Source: Aureobasidium sp. EXF-3400
Lineage: Eukaryota > Ascomycota > Dothideomycetes > Dothideales > Saccotheciaceae
Direction of reading: 5' to 3'
Assembly (NCBI GenBank): GCA_024195585.1
Contig: SWBL01000525.1
Coordinates: forward strand, 1 to 24,286
DNA: 24,286 nt
The notes below the pieces were generated by a model, which saw only the letters and a list, made by a program, of their open reading frames with translations, searched no databases and was not told where the DNA came from. A program made the position numbers and the translations under genes. Positions within the stretch are counted from its first letter, which is position 1; each line of letters starts with the position of its first letter. Positions 1 through 7,886 of this stretch are shown here, one piece after another.

Positions 1-93
1 AATCGAACTCCCATCTAAGGATTACCCAAGCCATGCTTGGTCATTTCGATGACCGATATGAGACCTTCGTACTAGCCGTTATACTATCGAGGC
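1..93 (-). tRNA. tRNA-Met (CAT), elongator type, with intron; 3' end cut by window edge
   Basis: Read on the minus strand from 93. The 5' acceptor strand is GCCTCGA (93-87), followed by T8 and A9, a D arm GTAT/GTAC with the GG of the D loop, and an anticodon stem AAGGT/TCCTT. The stem has the T31-T39 mismatch also found in yeast elongator tRNA-Met. After splicing, the anticodon loop is CTCATAA, so the anticodon is CAT (60-58). A 34-bp intron (56-23) follows A37, the canonical position for nuclear tRNA introns. The T arm begins GGGAG and the loop TTCGATT ends exactly at base 1, so the 3' T-stem strand and the acceptor end lie outside the window. The internal promoter boxes are visible: TAGTATAACGG (A box) and GAGTTCGATT (B box). 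The intron contains ATGACCAAGCATGGCTTGG, which can form its own short stem. An initiator tRNA is unlikely given the D and T arms. Confidence 0.88.
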
Positions 94-815
94 TTGATGT
101 GAGCTCTTTTGCCAATTACAAATATAACCTTCACAATTTTTGCGCATCCGTGCATGGCATCCCAATCATACACTGTTTGCTTCTTTGTTACACAGAAAAA
201 CATCTGCTTGCCTGCTTTTTGTCTTTCTTGATCATAGCTCACGATCCAATGTCCAAGGGAGTTGTCGTAGTGATGACCAGCGACACACTGGTATGATGAA
301 CAATTCTCGAAAAAGCTTGTCACTTTATTGAACATGCAGATATGCTCCCAACCACATATGGTATACAGCCCAATCCTCTTCAGCAGGCCAAGAAGATGCC
401 CTGAACTCATCAGACATATATACGTGGCCTAAAACTCTGTTCTGGTGCCAAAATATCAGTCCTTGTCCATCTGATCAGTGGTTAGGCGTATCACCCTGCT
501 CGGGCTAGCATAACTCCGAGCAGTCACGGCAGCAAGTTTAACCGAGAATCTGGTTACATCACAAAGCATCATAGTCGCGTCCTCCGCCTTTTGCCTTGCC
601 CCTCTTCGTTCAATCACAGGAGCATCTCGAGAGCCATTAGAGCTTATGTTAGCATCATCGACTGTGATCTCGAAGCATATTGGATCAAATGGCATACGCG
701 ACTGTTATTTCGTGGACGCTCGACGTCACGACTCGAAGGATGGCCAGTAAGAGAAAGAATAGCTAAAGAGCCTCAAGTTGCAATAGATTTATGTTGAACC
801 ATTCTCGCTGTCGCA
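94..815. other. Non-coding stretch between tRNA-Met and the first protein gene
   Basis: Open frames here are short, overlap each other on both strands and show no protein-like composition. The stretch probably holds the 5' flank of the tRNA and the promoter of the downstream gene. The one structure I can point to is a perfect 8-bp inverted repeat, CTGCTCGG at 496-503 and CCGAGCAG at 516-523, with a 12-nt loop. No TATA box or other clear promoter element stands out. Confidence 0.5.
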
Positions 816-1618
816 ATGCTCCTTACACACCTTCAACCCATCGCACGCAAAACATTTACCAGTCTTCCCACGACTTATTTCATCCGTCCTACATCTGTAA
901 TCTACAAACAAACCGCAAACATGTCTAGCAAGCCAGGAGAAGAGTTCGAAGTTCGCCAGACCTCGACATCCGAGGACTACACCCCCGACCCTTCGAAGTC
1001 CATCAAGCTCAGCCCTCAGCGTCAGGCTCTGATTGACGATATTATCGCTCTGTACAGCTGCGAGCCTACCGTTAGACGTGTGGAACGTTACACTCCAGAC
1101 TGCGTTTATGATGACCAGTTCGTCTATGCCAATGATCGCTACAAGATGGCCGGACAATGGTTCGCTCTTCCGAAGCTGTTCAAGGCCAGCAAGAACGAAC
1201 GCTACGAGATCATCAAGAACGACAGAGACTTGATTCAGTTCAAGAACGAGCAGGTAAGCCAGAGATCATACCATGTGCCGTGGAGTGGACGATTGCTAAG
1301 TGATTACAGTCATGGACGTTCAAGATCATCCCCAAGACAGCAACCATCAATGCACTCGTCTCGTTGTCTCTCGACCCCGACACTGTAGACTCTGACTTTA
1401 TTCAAGTCAAGTACCACAAGGACCAGGCAAATGACAAGGACTACTCTCACGAAGGACTCGGCTTCAGCTTCAAGAAATGGCAGGCGGATAATGTCGTCAA
1501 GTTGATGGACTCACCAGAGGTGGAGCACTTTGCTAAAGACAAGAGCGCAGCCAAGACACCAGTCAACAAGTACGGCAGTGGAGACGAGAAGGGCCAAGCT
1601 CCCAAGCAGAGCTTCTAA
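816..1618 (+). CDS. Conserved fungal protein, probably NTF2-like fold; 2 exons
   Basis: The model is join(816..1253, 1310..1618), giving 248 residues. The 56-bp intron has a GTAAGC donor, a GCTAAG branch-like site and a TTACAG acceptor, and it joins codons in phase 0 (…KNEQ|SWTF…). An alternative start at 921 (MSSKPGEE) has A at -3 and would give 213 residues. The 35 extra N-terminal residues are rich in Thr, Arg and Ala with few acids, and could be a mitochondrial presequence. The core has the layout of fungal NTF2-like or SnoaL-like hypothetical proteins: an N-terminal helix LSPQRQALIDDIIALYS, then YTPDCVYDDQFVYANDRYKM, then alternating strands. This assignment rests on the pattern only. 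The C-terminus (DKSAAKTPVNKYGSGDEKG) is polar and probably disordered. No catalytic residues can be assigned, so the function is unknown. Confidence 0.82.
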
Positions 1619-2199
1619 ACGAGCCGAGGTACAATGGCAGTAATAATTGACGTGTTATGAAATGTTATGATTATATCCAAGAGGTTGGCAGCGAGGAATG
1701 TACTGTAGATTTCCATCCCGTGTGTTGTGACCGTCCAAAAGTGTGCTATGAAAAAGCGCGATTGTGTTCGGAAGCAGAGGCGTTTCCACAGAGAGCCGAA
1801 AAGTTGTTGTCTCTCAGTGGCACTGATCTGTTTCCTAATAGTATTGTGCATTGCTATAGCTTACATATTTTAATGGTGATTGCGAGGAGAGCGAAGAGAA
1901 GAATCGCAAGCGTTACCTATTCAGGCATGGTAGCTCGTGCAGAAAGGTGACAGAGGCGGAAGGTGGCTGGGCGATCTCACAGTGACGTTGTGCTCAAAAA
2001 GTTGGAGAGAGCTTCGCTTGGTTTCCACGCGACACGCGCCCTCTTGACCACTGCAGAATCTCTTCTTTTACACACGCATCCTCATCGAATTCGAGTCCAG
2101 CAGATCACAGGCCATGCTGCGCGCATAATTTTCAACATCACTATCGCCTTCCTCTCCAACTCCATTGACCTTTCGCGTCGCGTGCGCAACACCACCACC
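1619..2199. promoter_or_regulatory. Intergenic region: 3' flank of the NTF2-like gene and elongase promoter
   Basis: This 581-bp gap contains fold-back copy A at 1744-1861. The segment from about 2030 to 2199 is pyrimidine- and CA-rich and leads into a run of ACC triplets before the elongase ATG, typical of a fungal 5' leader. The open frame that extends the elongase upstream of 2200 (from about 1963) has no good start context and is not protein-like, so I treat it as untranslated. Confidence 0.5.
1744..1861. repeat. Fold-back element copy A (MITE-like), 118 bp
   Basis: The right end ATTGTGCATTGCTATAGCT followed by TA matches the terminal repeat of copies B-E. The left end TGCTATGAAAAAGCGCGATT is decayed. 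Aligned without gaps, the two arms agree at about 23 of the first 36 positions, including an inner block GGAAGCAGA/GGAAACAGA. The 118-bp length is identical to copies B and D. The element lies 125 bp past the stop codon of the upstream gene, probably in or near its 3' UTR. A TA flank is seen only on the right. This is the most degenerate copy. Confidence 0.6.
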
Positions 2200-4461
2200 A
2201 TGTCCGGTCCCTCGATACACTTCACCCTCCCGCACCGATCGCTCTTCAAGTTCCCGCCAGACAATCTACCAGCTGCTCTCCCTCCGCCATCCGACGAGGC
2301 TACATGGAAGTCTCCGTTCCCCATCGACTTTGATGTCTACAATCACGCCTTGGACGTAAAAGTTCCCATTACCATCGCGTCAACCTATGTCATCACTGTC
2401 CTCTTGATCAATGCATACAACAGACGCCAGGGAAACAAGCCATGGGCCATCAGCAAAACCCGCGCTTTCAAGCTATTCGTCGTCCTGCACAATGTCTTCC
2501 TGGCTGTCTACTCCGGTGTCACCTTCTATGCCATGTGCCGCGCTATCAACGCCACTTGGCCTGGTCTTGACAACAGCGCTGGCCTGGCTGGTGTTGCCGA
2601 CTCTCTGTGCAAGGTCAACGGTCCTCGTGGTCTTGGTGACGCTGTCTACTACAATGCAACCTCCAGCCTCTGGCAGACCAAAAATGCTATGATCAAGCTG
2701 CTGCCTGAAGGTACTCCCGACTCTACTGACGTTGGCCGCTTGTGGAACGAGGGCCTTGCATTCTGGGGCTGGTTCTTCTACCTGTCTAAGTTCTACGAGG
2801 TTGTTGACACGGCCATCATTGTCGCAAAGGGCAAGAGAAGCGCAACCCTGCAGACATACCACCACGCAGGCGCCATGTTGTGCATGTGGGCTGGCATTCG
2901 CTACATGTCACCTCCCATCTGGATGTTTGTCTTCATTAATTCTTTCATCCATACTTTGATGGTAAGTGAACACCACTGTCCCCCTCTATGTTGAATATTA
3001 TCACATTATTATGATTGGCTCTTCTCCCACGCGAAAGGTGGGATCATTATAAGCTGTAGAAATGCACAATGTCATCCTGAAGGAAGCGTAGTCCAAGGAG
3101 ATGGTGTAAGATAATGTGCTCTCCTTGGACCACACTTCTTTACAGATGACATTTTGCATTTCTATAGCTTACTATATTCCCATGCCTCGCGGCGGGAGAG
3201 GGATCTGTTGCAGAGCTGTCATGATTTCGGCACACGGGTAGCAATCTAACTAACAGTTACACAGTACACTTACTTTACCCTCTCTGCCATCAACGTCCGC
3301 GTTCCCAACGCCCTGAAGCGCACCTTGACTACCATGCAGATCACTCAATTCCTGTTCGGCGCCTCTTATGCCGCCCTCCACCTGTTTGTCAAGTACGACA
3401 TCCCTGTTGCGACCGCATACAGCATCTTCCATCCTATCTCATCAGCCGTCGCAAAGGCTTCCTCGACTGCTTCTAGCGTTGTCTCAGCTGTTCCCGCCGA
3501 GACCTACGGTGCTATCCTTCGCCGCATTCTTCTTCGTGCTGCTGGTGACGAAGGTGTCGCCGAGAACGTTCGCGACAAGCAAGGAAACATTATCATGGAG
3601 AAAGCACAGGAAGCGATTCAGAAGTATCACGAAGAGACGCGCTACAAAACCGACTACACTACTATCGACTGCATTGATACTACCGGTCAGAGCTTCGCCG
3701 TTTGGTTGAACCTTCTCTACCTTTTCCCCTTGACCGTTCTCTTCATGCGGTTCTTCGTTAAGGCCTATTTGTTCCGCAGTGGCTCAAGCAAGTCAAGAAG
3801 CAAGCGCCACTCTGTCAGCCGCGCTACCAAGGAAGCTGCACAGGGAACCAACCGCGAGGTTGAACACGCTGGCAAGGCAGTCGAGAAGAAGCTCAGCCAC
3901 CTGCCAGAGGACCTCGCAGCTGCCGAAAAGAGACTCGAGAAGAAGCTTGGCCATCTCCCTGAAGATCTCAAGGCCGCTGAGAAGAAGCTCGAGAACAAGC
4001 TTGGCCACCTGCCTGAGGAAGTCAAGAAGGATCTACAAGCCCTTAAGGAAGGCAAAGGCAAACTTCCTCGCCCCACTCGACCTGTTAGCGACCGCGTCGA
4101 GAGCTTCGAGCGTAAAATGACACCTACTAAAAAGGACGCTAAGCAACTCAAGGAAGAGGCTGCCGATGACCTTGATGAGCTCAAGCAAAGGGTGAAGCAA
4201 GAACCCACCGACAGTAATGAGCCTGCTAAGGACAGCGCTCCTGAGTCAATTGATGCTTCACCTTCGAAGAAGCAAAAGAAGAAGAGAAACAAGAAGAACA
4301 AGAACAAGCAGGCCAATGGCGCCGATAACGTCGACGACCACACTGACGCTGCCGACTCTGGTTCTGAGCACGAGCCTGAGAACTACGCTGCTGCATTGAA
4401 AGAGAACTTGAAGAAGGAGGGTGAAACACAGGACCTCAAGCCTGAGACGGAGGAAGCTTAG
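2200..4461 (+). CDS. ELO-family fatty acid elongase (3-ketoacyl-CoA synthase) with long C-terminal tail; 2 exons
   Basis: The model is join(2200..2961, 3265..4461), giving 652 residues. The start is the ATG in ACCACCACCATG. It should be an ER membrane enzyme that condenses malonyl-CoA with acyl-CoA in very-long-chain fatty acid synthesis. The ELO motifs appear in order: KFYEVVDT at 197-204 (KxxExxDT), QTYHH at 218-222, NSFIHTLMYTYF at 247-258 (spanning the splice junction) and TTMQITQ at 276-282 (TxxQxxQ). The first His of the usual HxxHH box is Gln here. Several hydrophobic segments flank these motifs, and a last one (YLFPLTVLFMRFFVKAYLF) lies near residue 415. The tail after about residue 425 is highly charged. 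It has three 18-residue repeats (461-514) followed by a Lys-rich and then acidic disordered end, making the protein about twice the usual ELO length. The 303-bp intron is much longer than its neighbours and holds fold-back copy B. Confidence 0.92.
3052..3169. repeat. Fold-back element copy B (MITE-like), 118 bp, inside the elongase intron
   Basis: This is the best-preserved copy. The arms at 3052-3100 and 3121-3169 match at 41 of 49 positions as inverted repeats, with a 20-bp loop. The outer 25 bp differ at only 2 positions (AGCTGTAGAAATGCAC… against AGCTATAGAAATGCAA…). The inner 10 bp, GTCCAAGGAG/CTCCTTGGAC, are perfect. TA flanks both ends (3050-3051 and 3170-3171), consistent with a TA target-site duplication of the Tc1/mariner type. 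No coding capacity is present. The whole element lies between the splice sites of the elongase intron (2962-3264). Confidence 0.88.
3883..4044 (+). repeat. Three 54-bp tandem repeats in the elongase tail
   Basis: Units start at 3883, 3937 and 3991, exactly 54 bp apart, and encode EKKLSHLPEDLAAAEKRL, EKKLGHLPEDLKAAEKKL and ENKLGHLPEEVKKDLQAL. At 100 degrees per residue, 18 residues make exactly five helical turns. Each repeat would therefore present the same face, with Leu and Pro in the same places. The third unit is the most diverged. Confidence 0.88.
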
Positions 4462-5178
4462 AAAGGATAGTTGGAACGAAGGAAAAACAGACTTGATGAC
4501 ACGCCTGACAATCTCAATTAGCTTGGAGCGGCCGCACTGTACTATACTATATTCGCAGATAGCAAATGAAGCAACGAACCATCATATACTCTCCGTCTAC
4601 TGAGATCATTACTGTGTAGCTGTAGAAATGCACGATTCGCTCAAGAGTGAGGTGTCATCCAGAGAGAGTTCGTCGTACCAGGGTTTCTCTGTGGGCATAT
4701 TTCTGATATGGAAAGTATTGTGCATTTGTTTTGCTACAGTACAACAGAACACCTTCGGCACACGGGGAGACTCTTTCTTTCTTCTGATTGAAGCAGCATG
4801 TAGCTTTCCATATCCAAGAGCAATAGGTTGAGCTGATGAACTTCTACTCGAGCAGAGCAGTAGCAATGTCCTTAATGTCTGACTCTATGAAGCATCTTTG
4901 GTATAAAACTTTTAAGGTCATCAGTATCACAATACTTGATTGTGAGAAGTAGTATGCGTAATATTGATTGTAAGAGCTTCGATACTTGTTTTCATTGACC
5001 TTGTTGAGGCTCTTTCCTACGAGAAGTGTCGTAAGCATCTCAGATCTCCTCCTCAGAGACTGATTGATATCCTGTCATCAACGCCGTGCATAAAACATCT
5101 TTGCCTATCCCGTCCTTATCTGCAAGCGAATACTCTTGATCATTTATGCTCATGTGAAACTCCATGAACATTGCTCTC
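4462..5178. other. Convergent intergenic region between elongase and NSP1
   Basis: This 717-bp region receives the 3' ends of two convergent genes and contains fold-back copy C. No other gene is supported. A small hairpin TCACAA…TTGTGA near 4927-4945 and A/T-rich stretches are the only other visible structures; they may belong to 3' processing signals. Confidence 0.5.
4618..4740. repeat. Fold-back element copy C (MITE-like), 123 bp
   Basis: The left end AGCTGTAGAAATGCAC is nearly identical to copy B. The right end, read in reverse complement, is ACTGTAGCAAAACAAATGCA, which is the same repeat with a 6-bp insertion that explains the extra length. Inner arms also pair (CCAGAGAGAG with TTCTCTGTGG). 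The left interior shares GTGTCATCC with copy B. The element lies 156 bp past the elongase stop, between two convergent genes. TA can be read on both flanks if the ends are trimmed by one base. Confidence 0.75.
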
Positions 5179-7353
5179 TCATCTCCTCAAGCTTCTCATG
5201 AAGCCCTCTACACCCTCATCTGAGGCTCCTCTACCGCCGAAGCCGCGGACCTCCTTCTGTGCACTTTCCACCTTTTGTCTGAGTTGTTCAGCACCGACAT
5301 CGATTTGTTGCAGTTGGCCAAGATGTGCGTTGAGTACGCGGACGATCTGAGAAAGAGGATCTGACTCGGCAGTCTTGGACGACTTGGAGAGGTTGGTGGA
5401 TGCAAGGTTGATTTCGTCGATCATCGAGGTCAGGTCGTGCGACATCGTGGTCAGGCGAGCAGAGCAGCGCTCAGCGGTTTGGTAACTACGTCGGTGGTTA
5501 GCTTTGTGGTCTTTTAAGGTGTTGTCAGGATGTACATACGTTCTCTCGCGCTCAGCATCAACGCCACTGTCAACACCGCCGGCCTTGGCGGCCATGTCGT
5601 TCAAGACACGCTCGTAGTGATCAAGCCAGTGGCTGAGTTCTTCTTGCTGGCCCTCGACAGAGGCAAGCTGACGCTCGACCTCAGCAGTGTCGCGTTCAGC
5701 CTGGAAAGTGCGGCTGTACAACTTGCTGATCTTGTCACTGTTTTCGACCAACATGCGGTCCCAGTTTCCAATCTTGGTAGCTAGGTTGGAGAATTGCTTT
5801 TGATGCGACGAAAGAGATGTGGTCCAAAGTGTGATAATCTCGTCGAGGGACTTGGAATTTAGACGCGATGTAGCAGGAGGTGCGGGTCCTGAAGTTGATG
5901 CGTTTGTGGTGCCGCTACCAAGTCCGCCAGTGCTGTTGCTGCCAGTAGGGCCACTGTTACCACCATTGTTAGGGCCTGCAGCTGGTGCTGCTGCAACAGC
6001 GGGAGGGCCACCACCATTGCCGCCACTTCCTCCAGAGCCGCCTGCTGCAGGCTTGAGACTGAAAGCGGAACCGCCAGTGGAGGCAGGTGTGCTAGACTCG
6101 GCGGGCTTTGCTCCAAGTGAGAAAGCAGGAGTCGATCCTGAGGTAGCGGTTGTGGAAGTAGGAGCGGCTGTAGCGTCGTCTTTCTTCTGGCCACCCAGAT
6201 TGCCGAAGAGGTTGCCAGTGGGAGTAGCGGGCTTTGCAGCATCGTCCTTCTTAGCACCCAGACCACCGAACAGATTGCCCGTAGAAGCAGGGGGCTTAGC
6301 GGCCTCGTCTTTGTTCTGGCCAGTTGCACCAAAGAGCGACGGTGAAGAAGCAGGCTTGTCAGCTGCGTCCTTGTTCTGATTCAGGCCGCCAAACAAGTTT
6401 CCAGTAGGTGCGGCAGGCTTGTCAGTAGCATCGTCCTTCTTAGCACCAAACAGACCAGGTGTTGATGTGGCGGTCGTGGCAGGGGCTTCAGTAGAGGAGG
6501 AGGCGGCGCCGCCTCCTCTTAGCGCACCAAAGAGCGAAGGTGCAGATGTTGTAGCAGCTGAGGAGGGCTGAGTAGACGCAGGGGTTTGTGATGTGTTTCC
6601 ACCGAGAGAGAAGGCAGGTTTTGAGGAGTTGCCGCCCAGAGAGAAGGCAGGCGCGGTAGCAGGGGCAGACTGAGGAGTTGATGAGGCAGCACCACCAAGG
6701 TTGAACATGGGCTTGTTTGCAGGAGCAGCGGCGTCTGCAGGCTTCTGGCCGAACAAGGAAGGAGCAGAAGAGTTGTCGTCGGCCTTCTTTCCAAACGATC
6801 CAAATGTGTTAGCAGCACCACCACCTAGAGGAGCACCAAAGGCGGGAGCAGACTTGGGAGCTTCTGCTGTCTTTTCCTCGGGCTTGCCAAAAGAGAGTGG
6901 CTTGCCGCCAAAGATACCGCCAGTTGATTGAGTCGGGGGTGGACCAGCGGGTGTTGTGGAGAACATGGGCTTGTTTGTGGTAGCAGGAGTGGTCGAGTTG
7001 TTGCCAAAGGAGAGACCGCCAGTAGAAGCAGGAGCACCACCAAAAGGGTTGCTAGCAGGAGCGACACCTGGAGTTGTAGGATTACTGCCCGATGTGGAAG
7101 GCTTAGAACCAAAGCTGAAACCAGAAGTGGTGGGGGTTTGTGTAGAAGGAGAAGGTGCGCCGAAAGCGCTTGTTATTTGACCAGCGGTAGAAGGAGCATT
7201 GCCAAAGATGGAGCCAGTGGTTGCAGGAGCCTTGTTTGCGTTTCCGAAGATGCCACCGGTCGAGCTCGCGTCCTTGTTTGCAGCAGTGCCGAAGATGGAA
7301 GGAGTGCTTCCTGACGAGGTGCCGGCAGCATTGGAGCCGAAGTTGAAGGACAT
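5179..7353 (-). CDS. NSP1: Nucleoporin Nsp1 (Nup62 homologue), FG-repeat protein
   Basis: The model is complement(join(5179..5485, 5540..7353)), giving 706 residues. It is a central-channel component of the nuclear pore complex. The N-terminal two thirds (to about residue 480) is a low-complexity Ser/Thr/Ala/Pro/Gly sequence with many FG, GLFG-like and FxFG motifs (SIFG, GIFG, FSFG, SLFG, NLFG). Part of it is spaced by charged linkers such as KKDDAAKP, as in yeast Nsp1. A Gly/Asn/Pro-rich hinge follows. The C-terminal ~200 residues are the coiled-coil Nsp1_C domain (SLDEIITLWTTSLSSHQKQF…, VEGQQEELSHWLDHYERVL, ending GFMRSLRR), which anchors the protein in the Nsp1-Nup57-Nup49 type trimer. The coding frame is open through a 54-bp canonical intron. 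Removing it gives the expected continuous helix AERERTYQTAERCSARL. Confidence 0.95.
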   Translation of the reverse strand: MSFNFGSNAAGTSSGSTPSIFGTAANKDASSTGGIFGNANKAPATTGSIFGNAPSTAGQITSAFGAPSPSTQTPTTSGFSFGSKPSTSGSNPTTPGVAPASNPFGGAPASTGGLSFGNNSTTPATTNKPMFSTTPAGPPPTQSTGGIFGGKPLSFGKPEEKTAEAPKSAPAFGAPLGGGAANTFGSFGKKADDNSSAPSLFGQKPADAAAPANKPMFNLGGAASSTPQSAPATAPAFSLGGNSSKPAFSLGGNTSQTPASTQPSSAATTSAPSLFGALRGGGAASSSTEAPATTATSTPGLFGAKKDDATDKPAAPTGNLFGGLNQNKDAADKPASSPSLFGATGQNKDEAAKPPASTGNLFGGLGAKKDDAAKPATPTGNLFGNLGGQKKDDATAAPTSTTATSGSTPAFSLGAKPAESSTPASTGGSAFSLKPAAGGSGGSGGNGGGPPAVAAAPAAGPNNGGNSGPTGSNSTGGLGSGTTNASTSGPAPPATSRLNSKSLDEIITLWTTSLSSHQKQFSNLATKIGNWDRMLVENSDKISKLYSRTFQAERDTAEVERQLASVEGQQEELSHWLDHYERVLNDMAAKAGGVDSGVDAERERTYVHPDNTLKDHKANHRRSYQTAERCSARLTTMSHDLTSMIDEINLASTNLSKSSKTAESDPLSQIVRVLNAHLGQLQQIDVGAEQLRQKVESAQKEVRGFGGRGASDEGVEGFMRSLRR
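5486..5539 (-). other. In-frame 54-bp intron (no stop) in NSP1
   Basis: On the minus strand the segment begins GTATGT, has a GCTAAC branch site 17-12 nt before its end, and ends GTAG. Its length is a multiple of three and it contains no in-frame stop, so unspliced mRNA would still encode a full protein with 18 extra residues (VHPDNTLKDHKANHRRS region). Those residues interrupt the coiled coil with His, Pro and Asn, which argues that the spliced form is the functional one. Confidence 0.85.
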
Positions 7354-7886
7354 GGCGAGGTAAATTTAATCGGGGTGATAGACCCGTCGAGGGCGCGTTC
7401 TGAGAGAAAGTGCTCTGGCAATCCGAGTCGCGGGAGATTGGCGGATCGATGTGGAAAAGGGTGGGTAAGGCGACTAAGGTGGTGGAGAAGGAGCAATGAA
7501 AAAGGCAGTCGCAATGGTTAGCTGGTGTGGATGTGAAGCTCTCTTTGACCTTAGCAACACGCAGAGACGCGACGCTTGGACGCAGAAGCACTTTCTTCAA
7601 CAAACAAAGCAAACACGCCGTCGTTCTTTCCCTGACTGCTGCTGCTCCTGCTCAGCCCCAGGACCCGCTCTCCACGTCACTCGTCGCTCGAGAGCTGCTG
7701 CGGACTGCGCGTTATTTGGCCGCGTCGAGTTATCTACCTCTAGACCGCTTCCTGCTCTGTTCTCGTCCTTGACTTCTGATCTTGCTTCCTCTCCATATCC
7801 ATTGTCTCTCCATCTTTCACACTCCGCTCTCCACTGTCGACTGCCACTCCTTCTCCACACTCCACACCACACACTGCATACACACC
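7354..7886. promoter_or_regulatory. Divergent promoter region between NSP1 and the LAA2-like gene
   Basis: This 533-bp region is shared by two outward-facing genes. The right part (about 7740-7886) is a pyrimidine-rich CTCC/CACACC tract leading into CACACCATGG, typical of a fungal leader. The open frames inside it do not look like protein. No TATA box is obvious, as expected for housekeeping genes. Confidence 0.55.

Noticed and set aside
496..523. 8-bp perfect inverted repeat CTGCTCGG/CCGAGCAG
   Set aside because: It is short, single and not linked to any known site. It may bind a dimeric regulator, but chance occurrence in 24 kb is plausible.
1963..2199. N-terminal extension of the elongase frame upstream of 2200
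   Set aside because: It starts at a non-ATG codon, its composition is unlike an ELO N-terminus, and the ATG at 2200 has a strong context (ACCACCACC before it).
3765..4343. 192-codon minus-strand frame opposite the elongase tail
   Set aside because: Its Ser/Phe/Leu runs are the complement of the Lys/Glu-rich repeats; no independent evidence supports it.
5859..6332. Long open frames antisense or shifted to NSP1, such as 5859-6332 and the plus-strand frame 5819-6379
   Set aside because: They mirror the low-complexity FG-repeat region and have skewed Leu/Pro/Ser or Val/Ala/Pro composition with no domain.
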